In this document: one piece after another, positions 55,613 to 64,000 of the stretch
Layout of the letters: the number at the start of each line of letters is the position of its first letter
How positions within the stretch are numbered: the stretch's first letter is position 1
DNA from: Megaustenia siamemsis
Taxonomy: Eukaryota > Mollusca > Gastropoda > Stylommatophora > Ariophantidae
Assembly (NCBI GenBank): GCA_032433765.1
Contig: JAVIAB010000092.1
Coordinates: 108,132,396 to 108,196,395 of the forward strand
Length of the DNA stretch: 64,000 bases
Direction: 5' to 3'
Made by a program: the position numbers and the translations under genes
The notes under the pieces: generated by a model
What the model was told of the DNA's origin: nothing
The model's database searches: none
The model's input: only the letters and a program-made list of their open reading frames with translations

Positions 55613-56098
55613 GAATGCCTCAGCATCAGTGATCAATAACTGACTGCATGCCTCAGCATCAGTGATCAATAACTGACTGCATGCCTCAGCATCAGTGATC
55701 AATAACTGACTGCATGCCTCAGCATCAGTGATCAATAACTGACTGCATGCCTCAGCATCAGTGATCAATAACTGACTGCACGCCTCAGCATCAACGATCA
55801 ATAACTGACTGCATGCCTCAGCATCAACGATCAATAACTGACTGCATGCCTCAGCATCAACGATCAATAACTGACTGCATGCCTCAGCATCAGTGATCAA
55901 TAACTGACTGCATGCCTCAGCATAAGAGATCAATAACTGACTGCATGCCTCAGCATAAGAGATCAATAACTGACTGCATGCCTCAGCATAAGAGATCAAT
56001 AACTGACTGCATGCCTCAGCATCAGTGATCAATAACTGACTGCATGCCTCAGCATCAGTGATCAATAACTGACTGCATGCCTCAGCATCAGTGATCAA
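55613..56098 (-). repeat. 33 bp minisatellite, about 15 copies
   Basis: The unit is CAGTGATCAATAACTGACTG plus CATGCCTCAGCAT. Variants replace CAGTGATC by CAACGATC (three units) or AAGAGATC (three units). Because 33 is a multiple of 3, the minus strand has a 163-codon frame (55607-56098) repeating ITDAEACSQLL. There is no flanking non-repeat coding sequence, so a gene is not supported. Confidence 0.93.
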
Positions 56099-56200
56099 CA
56101 GATTTCATGAAGACCCTGCTTCACCTCCCAACGCTACTTCTAGGCACAGACAATCAAGTCTGGACGAGCCAGTAAGGATCGAAGAGGGAAGGCAATTGGG

Positions 56201-56309
56201 TATTGAAGTCGGGCGTGTTGGGTCGAAAGACCCACATATTACAATTTACCTGTACACCTCAATCTAACACATCTACACCCGCTAAACGTTCTTTTAAGGG
56301 CGGATAATG
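56201..56309 (+). repeat. Dispersed repeat, copy 1
   Basis: TTGAAGTCGGGCGTGTTGGG, ACACCCGCTAAACGTTC and TTTTAAGGGCGGATAATG match the minus strand of 62131-62240 in the same order. Family unknown. Confidence 0.55.
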
Positions 56310-57108
56310 CAGAAAACCATTCTCTACTGTGGAAGACATCGAGTGAACGTCAGAAAGAAAGAAAGACCAAATTTACAAAATGACCCACCCCGTTGCCTGT
56401 GCTAAGGAGCTTGTACATCGTGCTTTTTTTCAGAGCGGTAATGTAATAGTTTGAGCCAGTAGTGAGTATTGCCTAAGTTCTATGCTAGAGAAAAGAAGTT
56501 CATTGAAAACTTGCATAACTCACGTCATGTTCCTATGTTGCTGTAGTATAGTTATCAGTATCACTTTCCAATCGTTGGGGCAGTGGACATGAAATCGTTG
56601 GAAAGTTGAAAGGCTAAATAGCACATAACACATTGAACAATTACTTTCTTTTGTAATAAAGTCTGCATGAATTTGTGAAACAATCTTTCTATTTTCGTCG
56701 TGTAATTGCTGTTATTAAAGAAAGACTGTAAGTGGAGAAATTGGTATTGAATTGCAATAAAGTATTGTATACTGAAAGTAAAATAGGCAAACGGCATGCT
56801 ACCATATGTCACTTAATCAATAAGAAGAAAACAAATCAAGTAAAAAAAATTTTTTTAATTATTTATTTTTCTATGAAAAGAATCGATTTCGATGAATTAA
56901 CAACGGTCCCATGGACCGCCCTAAAAGTTGATGAAAATTATGTACATTGATGTTTCCTGTAGCGCGTTGGTTATACTTGCACACGGATAACATTATTGTT
57001 ATCCACATAATTTGGACGTGGGTTTAAATCGTTTTTTTTTCTCAGTCGGGAGTAAAAAAAAAAGTAATACTGTGACCCGAACATCTATGGTAACTGCACT
57101 GACCATGC
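56310..57108. other. Unique-looking sequence, nothing recognised
   Basis: Opposed 83- and 72-codon frames (56561-56812 minus, 56732-56950 plus) have no recognisable motif. A TGGCACACGG-type tRNA-like head is not supported. Confidence 0.45.
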
Positions 57109-57505
57109 GGCCCTTAATATCTAGCTTCATAGTTCCCCATGCAAGACAACAGAAGTTGGAGTAATATTCTTATGATGATAGCAGATAGGGTTGACTGGTG
57201 AATTTCCATAATTCTATGTTAGAGATTTTGTTCTGCCGTTCCCATCCTTTTATTCTGCTCAAGCATCCATTAATGAAAGTCTGTATCATCATGATTATCA
57301 TTTTTGTTGTTCACAATGTTTCTCAGTTATATAATAGGACTGACTTAGCATTGAAGTTGAATATTTTTGTATTTAACCTAATTTCTTTGGATTACCATAT
57401 GTTGTTTGCATTTGAACCTTGACAATATCTGCCATCATCATAAGAATATTAATCCCACATCTGTTGTCTTGCCTGGGGAACTATAGAACTAGAGATTAAA
57501 AGCCG
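57109..57505. mobile_element. Foldback or MITE-like element with 79 bp inverted arms
   Basis: 57109-57187 and 57426-57505 are imperfect inverted copies: left CATAGTTCCCCATGCAAGAC, AATATTCTTATGATGATAGC; right, reversed, CATCATCATAAGAATATTAA and GTCTTGCCTGGGGAACTATA. Identity by eye is around 85%. The loop of 238 bp has a 74-codon frame without recognisable domain. No clear target-site duplication was found. The 25 bp array starts immediately after its right arm. Confidence 0.7.
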
Positions 57506-58255
57506 TTCACGCACACAACAGGACACATTCTTCATTTACACAACAGGACAGATTCTTCATGCACACAACAGGAAACATTCATCATGTACACAACAGGACA
57601 CATTCGTCAAGCACACAACAGGACACATTCGTCAAGCACGCAACAGGATACATTCATAATGTACACAACAGGACAGATTCATCATGCATACAACAGGACA
57701 CATCCGTCAAGCACACAACAGGATACATTCGTCAAGCACACAACAGGATACATTCATAATGTACACAACAGGACAGATTCATCATGCAGACAACAGGACA
57801 CATCCGTCAAGCACACAACAGGATACATTCATAATGTACACAACAGGACAGATTCATCATGCAGACAACAGGACACATCCGTCAAGCACACAACAGGATA
57901 CATTCATCATGTACACAACAGGACAGATTCATTATGCAGACAACAGGACACATCCGTCAAGCACACAACAGGACACAGTCGTCAAGCACACAACAGGATA
58001 CATTCATAATGCACACAACTGGACATATTTGACATGCACACATCATATATAATTCATCACACAATGAGACATATTCGTCATGTACACAAAGCGACACGCT
58101 TGACAAGCACCCAACAGGGCACATTTACATGAATACAACAGGACACATTTCATAAGTACAGAACAGGAACATATGACATGAATACAAAAGGACACATTTG
58201 ACATGTACACAACAAGGCACATCTGACATGAATACAACAAGGCACATTTGACATT

Positions 58256-58330
58256 TCCGGGGTGAACCCAGAACCATACCCCTTGTCCTTTGTAGTCCAG
58301 TTCGCTAACCACTGAGTTATCGCAGCTCCC
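58256..58330 (-). mobile_element. SINE-1 head only, inside the 25 bp array
   Basis: Minus strand: GGGAGCTGCGATAACTCAGT, GACTACAAAGGACAAGGGGT, then GTTCTGGGTTCACCCCGGA. The B-box core is deleted and everything after the core is missing. ACATTTGACAT is found on both sides, but that string is also part of the array unit, so it does not prove a target-site duplication. Confidence 0.8.
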
Positions 58331-58547
58331 ACATTTGACATGAACAACAGGACACATTTGACATACACACAACAGGACACATTTGACATACACACAACAG
58401 GACACATTTGGCATGTACAAAACAGTACACATATGACATGAATACAACAGGACATATTTGACATGCAGACAACAAGGTACATTTGACATGAATACAACAG
58501 GAAATATTTGACATGTACAAAATGGGCACATTTGCAATGAACAGTAA

Positions 58548-58804
58548 GAAAAAAAGTAAAGAGTCCCCGTCACGCCAAGTTGCGTATAAGGAATATGGTG
58601 TTAGTGACCATACATTTTACAGACCTTCAGCACATGATTTTTGGGGTAATCTGGTCGGTATTACGCCCGTGCCGCTTTACTTCCCCAGAAAAAAATCCGA
58701 GACCCATTTAAGGCTGAGTGAACCCGGAAGCCGTGGATTGGGATCGAACCCTACCCATTGTCCTTTGTAGTCCAGTTCACTAACACTGAGCTATCGCGGC
58801 TCCC
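58548..58804 (-). mobile_element. SINE-1, nearly full-length, inside the 25 bp array
   Basis: Minus strand: GGGAGCCGCGATAGCTCAGT, B-box GGGTTCGATCCC, the central blocks, CATGTGCTGAAGGTCTGT, CGCAACTTGGCGTGACGGGG and a CTTTACTTTTTTTC tail. An 85-codon plus-strand frame over it is incidental. Confidence 0.92.
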
Positions 58805-61579
58805 TATTTGACATGAATACAACTGGATATATTTTACAAGTACAGAACAGGGCACATATGACATGAATACAACAGTGCACACTTGACAAATACAGAACAA
58901 GACACATATGACATGAACACATTAGGGCATATTTGACAAGTACAGAACAGGACACATATGACATGAATACAACAGGGGACAGTTGATATGCACACAACAA
59001 GGCACATTTGACATGAATACAACAGGATATATTTGACATGTACAGAACAGGGCACAATTGACATGTACACAAAGAGGACACATTTGACATGAATATAACA
59101 GCACACATTAGGCATGCACACAACAGGACACATGTGACATGCACACAACAGGGCATATTTGAAATGAATGCAACAGGACTCATTTGACGTGCACACAACA
59201 GAACACATATAACATGCACACAACAGGTAACATTCGACATGCTCAGAACAGGACACATTTGTCAAGCACACATAATATACAATGAATCACACAACAGCAA
59301 ACTTTCATCATGCACACAAATAGGAGACATTCATCATGCATGCAACAGGACACATTTGACGTTCACACAACAGGACACATTTGACGTGCACACAACAGAA
59401 CACATATGACGTTCACACAACAGGACACATTTAACATGCACATAACAGGACGCATTTGACGTTCACACAACAAGACACATTTAACATGCACACAACAGGA
59501 CGCATTTGACGTTCACACAACAGGACACATTTAACATGCACACAAAAGGACACATTTAACATGCCGCAACAGGACACATTTGACATGAATACAACAGGGC
59601 ACATTTGACATGAATACAACAGGGCACATTTGACATGAATACAACAGGGCACATTTGATATGCACACAACAGGACACATTTGACATGAATACAACAGGGC
59701 ACATTTGACATGAATACAACAGGACACATTTGACATGAATACAACAGGACACATTTGACATGAATACAACAGGGCACATTTGACATGAATACAACAGGGC
59801 ACATTTGACATGAATACAACAAGACACATATGACATGAATACAACAGGGCACATTTGACATGAATACAACAGGACATATATGACATGAATACAACAGGAC
59901 ATATTTGACATGAATACAACAGGACATATATGACATGAATACAACAGGACAAATATGACATGAATACAACAGGACATATATGACATGAATACAACAGGAC
60001 ATATTTGACATGAATACAACAGGACATATTTGACAATTACAGAACAGGTCATATATGACATGAATACAACAGGACATATTTGACAATTACAGAACAGGTC
60101 ATATATGACATGAATACAACAGGACATATATGACATGAATACAACAGGACATATATGACATGAATACAACAAGACACATATGACATGAATACAACAGGAC
60201 ATATATGACATGAATACAACAGGATACATTTGACATACACACAACTGGAAACATTTGACATGCACATAACTGAACACATTTGACATGAACACAACTTGAC
60301 ACATTTGACATGAATACAACAGGGCCCATTTCACATGAATACAACAGGGCACGTTTGACAAGTACAGAACAGGACACATATGACATGAATACAAAAGGAC
60401 ACATTTAACAAGTAGAGAACAGGACATATATGACATGAATACAACAGGGCACTTATGACATGAATACAACAGGACATATAAGACAGGTACAGAACAGGAC
60501 ACATATGACATAAATACAACAGGGCACATTTGACATGAATTCAACAGGACACATTTGACAAGTACAGAACAGGACATATTTGACATGACAACAACAGAAC
60601 ACATGTGACATGTACTCAACAGGTCACATTCGATATGCACACAACTGGTTACATTTGACATGTACACAACAGGGCACATTCGTCATGTACACACCAGGTC
60701 ACATTCATCATGTACACAACAGGACACATTCGTCAAATACACAACATGACATATTCGTCATGTACACAAGAGGACACATTCATCATGCACACATAATATA
60801 CAATTAATCACACAACAGCACACTTCCATCATGCACTCAAAAAGGAGACATTTGACATGCACACAACAGGGCACATTTGACGTTCACACAACGGGACACT
60901 TTTGACATGCACATAACAGGGCATATTTGACGTTCACACAACGGGACACTTTTGACATGCACACAACAGGGCATATTTGACGTTCACACAACAGGACACA
61001 TTTGACATGGACACGACAGGGCATATTTGACATGTACACAACTGGACACATGTGACGTGCACACAGCAGGACACAGTTGACATGCACATGACAGGGCATA
61101 TTTGACACGTACACAACTGGACACATGTGACGTGCACACAACAGGGCACATTTGACATGTACACAACTGGACACATTTCACATGCATACAAGAGGACACA
61201 TTTCACATGCATACAAGAGGGCACATTTCACATGCATACAGGACACATTTGACATGAACACAACTGGACACATTTGATATGTACACAACATGACACATTT
61301 GACATGTACATAATAGAACATATTTGATACGCACACAACAGGACACATTTGAAACGCACACAACATGACACATTTGACATGTACACTAGGGGACACATTT
61401 CACATGCATACAGGAGGACACCTTTGACATGTACGCAATAGGCCTTTTGACATGTACACAACAGAACACATTTGATACACACACAACAGGACACGTTTGA
61501 CACGCACATCACATGTACAATTTATCTCATTTGTGTCTGTTTCAGTTGAGATTTGGATTTTTGATATATGCTTTATATA

Positions 61580-61675
61580 CAAGACAAAGTATTTGACAAA
61601 GTAAAGCAAGTTGATAAATCTTCTGGATAGATTAAAAATTAATGGCAAGGATCTGAAAATCATAAAACAATATGT
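61580..61675 (+). pseudogene. Short reverse transcriptase relic
   Basis: One frame gives DKVFDKVKQVDK. After a frame change comes LDRLKINGKDLKIIKQY. These resemble the AFDxVxH...LxxLxxxGKDLxII motif A region of endonuclease-RT LINEs. Only about 30 residues remain. Confidence 0.5.
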
Positions 61676-62130
61676 ACTGTCAACAAACAGCGGCCATAAG
61701 ATTTAACAACCAAACAGGCAGTTCCAATAAATATAACAAATATGCTATAAAAACAATCTTTACTTAGAAAAATCTCTCTCAGGTGTGCATTTTGTATTTG
61801 TGATTGCAAATGTTGCCAAATGATATAGTTAAATCTATCTAGTGTCCCCTCTCTGTCTGTTTCCTTCACTATCTCGTTCTCGTGTATTTGTTTGTTTAAA
61901 TAGATACAGTAGAAAAGAAAAACAAATGCAATCAAATAAGCTACATAAATGTCGACAGATGAAACCACATAGATTGTTGTTGCGTTCACAGCTATGTCAC
62001 TAACAGTTTAGTTGTGTTGCTCGTTTTCTCATTTCGGTTGGTCCGAAAAGTTGGTCCGATTAGATGTTACATCCTATATTGTAATTGCTTGCTTGCGTTC
62101 ACCCTATAACTAAAGACATACACCTGTTCG
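61676..62130. other. Unique-looking sequence, nothing recognised
   Basis: A 109-codon minus-strand frame (61660-61989) predicts two hydrophobic stretches but has no recognisable domain and overlaps the RT relic. I do not call a gene. Confidence 0.4.
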
Positions 62131-62240
62131 TAATCCGCCCTTAAAAGGACGTCTAGTGGACGTGTATCCGTTGTGTTGTGGTTTATTTTAAAACTACGAT
62201 ATTTGCGCCCTTCGGCCCAACACATCCGACTTCAGCACTT
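62131..62240 (-). repeat. Dispersed repeat, copy 2
   Basis: Minus strand matches 56201-56309: TGAAGTCGGATGTGTTGGGC, CGTCCTTTTAAGGGCGGATT. The two copies are inverted relative to each other. Confidence 0.55.
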
Positions 62241-62923
62241 TTTATTGTAATATTGTATTTTGTGACACATATTGAAAATTTTTCATGGAAGGTTGACACA
62301 TTTGTCACAATTTAAAAATGCAAATGATGAAGTTAAAGGTCAACCTAAAACAGTTCGGTCTCATGTCTGACCTCAAGTTTCGACGTCACCGTCCGCCACG
62401 GATGCACTCACACTGATGTAGCTTTTCTTATTGTTGACATATAAATCAGTTGAACTAAAAAATGCAAACATAAAATAAGGATAATGTAAAATGAAAGTAC
62501 ATAAAAAAATAACAAAAATATAGACGACAGCAATATTTCAAAATGTAAAGAATTATTTTTATAATTCTAGCATATATTTGGCTCTTAAAACTAACAACAA
62601 TAAAAAGTTTTCCACATTAAGTATCAAGAAATGATTGTATCTTTAAAAGTGAAAAGCCTATAAAACGTAAATGCCAAAATATGTTGAGAATATTCCTAAT
62701 CTAGATAGACTACTTTCGTGATTCAGAGAGTATCACAAAAACTGTCAGAAAGTGGCCTGAAAATAGACCGGGAGAGCAGATATAATTTTGCTATGAAGAG
62801 TGCAGTAAGATATGCGTAGATAAAGTATGGATGACGGTGATACAGCGAGCATGAATGGGGAGATGTTGTTATTTCTGTCGAATCTATTTTGTTTTTGTTT
62901 TTCATCGAGAACTAGAAGAATAG
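62241..62923. other. Unique-looking AT-rich sequence
   Basis: No gene or repeat recognised; a 60-codon minus-strand frame (62723-62905) has no motif. Confidence 0.45.
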
Positions 62924-63109
62924 GAAGATAAGTTACTTCAGCATGGGAGTAGTGTAGAGGATGTGAACTTGCTTGATGATCCAGAGATCACGGACACCAT
63001 TCTCTCAACCGATTTGTTAAAACCGATACCTGGACATCAATTATTAAAGATGATAACATTGAAGAGATACTCTCAATTTGTAATCGATAAATACGGCTCT
63101 AAGGTTTAA
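62924..63109 (+). CDS. Weak candidate terminal exon (61 codons)
   Basis: An open frame EDKLLQHGSSVEDVNL, then DPEITDTILSTD, then LLKMITLKRYSQFV and a TAA stop at 63107-63109. Codon content looks protein-like. A pyrimidine-rich tract (about 62886-62912) and an AG at 62922-62923 could be a 3' splice acceptor. AATAAA follows at 63165-63170, 56 bases after the stop. No homologue is recognised and no upstream exon is visible, so it may be chance. Confidence 0.2.
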   Translation, partial: EDKLLQHGSSVEDVNLLDDPEITDTILSTDLLKPIPGHQLLKMITLKRYSQFVIDKYGSKV

Positions 63110-63859
63110 ATAATTCATATCATTGCTGTTTTATATGCTTTGAGACTACCTTCATCTGTTTGGGAATAAACTCATTCAAGATTTGTTCGGACTAAGAATT
63201 AACGTTTGTGTATGTGCCTTTAATCTTGAACATTCTACTCCAGCCGTGTCAACTAGGACTCCTGTGGCGTATCTGAATACACTGGATGATCTCAACATAA
63301 TGTACGATCTCAATGGAGCAGCTTCAGAAAGCTAGTTAATAACAGCTTTAGTACCACTGTTATTTTTGTATATAACCTGACAGCGGTATAGGTCCTGCTA
63401 TTTTCGACATTCTTTTACGTATTATCTAACCTTCAACATTGGGAACTAATTTCGTTGTTGTCCACCTAATAAAGAAGCAGGTATTTTCTCGCATTTCTTG
63501 ACATGAGCGGAAATTCAATAACAACACACATAATGTGAACTTGATACTCTTCAACTTGAGGCAAGCCCTCTCCTCCCCACCCCTACCATCATCCTTATAT
63601 GTGCCTAATGAGCTACTTTTCCCCTCATTCCAACACCATCTATAGAGATACATCGTACTAACATCTTTGATTGCTATTATGAACATGTTTTTGATTTTTT
63701 TAAAAACATGGTAATTAGTTATTGCTGCTTGTGCAACAAAGGAAGAAGCCAAAGACCTTTCTGATTTACTAAATATTTACATAATATGGCCTCACTTCTC
63801 TTTGACTCCCACCTTACCATGTGTACCTTAATCCCCTAGAGCCTGCTTGAGTTAAAGTC
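63110..63859. other. Unique-looking sequence, nothing recognised
   Basis: A stretch open on the plus strand to a stop near 63334, and a 108-codon minus-strand frame (63426-63752), show no recognisable domain. Confidence 0.4.
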
Positions 63860-64000
63860 AAAGGAGAAGTGGCAACACAAAATACCACGTTTAAAATATG
63901 AGTTGTTTAAAGGAGAAGTGGCAACACAAAATACCACGTTTAAAATATGAGTTGTTTAAAGGAGAAGTGACAACACAAAATACCACGTTTAAAATATGAG
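63860..64000 (+). repeat. 49 bp tandem repeat running off the window
   Basis: AAAGGAGAAGTGGCAACACA starts at 63860, 63909 and 63958 (the last with GTGACAACAC). The copies are otherwise identical. The array continues past the window edge. Confidence 0.95.

Larger units (their letters stand above)
57507..61515. repeat. 25 bp minisatellite array, 4 kb
   Basis: The unit is CACAACAGGACACATTTGAC plus ATGAA/ATGCA/AAGTA-type ends. The first 550 bases carry a subtype with CATTCGTCAAGC or CATTCATCATGT; the rest carry CATTTGACATGAATACAACA. Since 25 x 3 = 75, minus-strand frames of up to 382 codons (59531-60679) cycle through Cys/Val/Met-rich text with no other content. A composite landmark (CACACATAATATACAATKAA, CACACAACAGC) recurs at 59267 and 60787, and in altered form at 58034, so large blocks have been duplicated. 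SINE pieces interrupt it at 58256-58330 and 58548-58804. Confidence 0.93.

Noticed and set aside
56318..56360. Similarity of TTCTCTACTGTGGAAGACAT to 14578-14610 near the LINE end
   Set aside because: Only about 40 bases with gaps; too weak to call a shared element without a computed alignment.
59531..60679. 382-codon Cys-rich frame as a metal-binding or secreted repeat protein
   Set aside because: It is a translation of the 25 bp satellite. Several frames on the same strand give similar text and none has a unique end.
61660..61989. 109-codon membrane-protein-like frame on the minus strand
   Set aside because: No recognisable domain, AT-rich hydrophobic composition, and overlap with an RT relic on the other strand.

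Overview
The window is non-coding, repeat-dominated DNA from an animal genome. It is AT-rich, with tRNA-derived SINEs, 5'-truncated non-LTR retrotransposons (one carrying an RNase H domain of the I/Nimb-like type), many minisatellites and no compact operon-like genes. The SINE and LINE types suggest a lophotrochozoan invertebrate, possibly a mollusc; this is inference. No confident host protein-coding gene, rRNA or functional tRNA is visible.

Layout. Bases 1-24709 reappear, reverse-complemented and almost without substitutions, at 26240-50963, so the window is mostly one giant inverted repeat with arms of about 24.7 kb. Mirror positions add up to about 50965 at the outer end, falling to about 50949 near the middle. 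Most arm differences noted are one-base homopolymer indels. Between the arms lie 1.4 kb of other satellite DNA (24710-26139) and a run of exactly 100 N (26140-26239). The mirror copy starts at the first base after the N run. This is what a head-to-head scaffold join of two copies or haplotigs of one locus would look like, so the palindrome must be checked before it is treated as biology.

Each arm, from outside to inside, holds: a diverged SINE-1; a SINE-2; trinucleotide microsatellites with a LINE tail inserted; a 5'-truncated I/Nimb-like LINE (reverse transcriptase broken by frameshifts, RNase H frame open in the left arm); a second LINE 3' end; three SINE-1 copies, one nested inside a second LINE type; tRNA-like SINE-3 sequences; a 2.4 kb array of a 22 bp unit; a LINE fragment; a SINE-2 copy with target-site duplication; a 3.3 kb array of a 34 bp CACGTG-bearing unit; a 1 kb spacer; an inverted 0.8 kb copy of part of the 34 bp array; a 32 bp array; and a 217 bp satellite with alternating monomer types. 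The centre holds a 133 bp satellite.

The right flank (50964-64000) is not palindromic within the window. It carries a diverged, internally deleted copy of the same LINE, further SINEs, a 33 bp minisatellite, a foldback element with 79 bp inverted arms, a 4 kb array of a 25 bp unit with two SINE insertions, some unique sequence with one weak candidate exon, and the start of a 49 bp tandem repeat at the window end.

Long open frames (up to 862 codons) in the 22, 25 and 33 bp arrays arise because the units lack stop codons on one strand; they are not convincing genes. The elements do not form a pathway. What links them is repeat turnover: retroposition, nested insertion, tandem amplification and local inversion.
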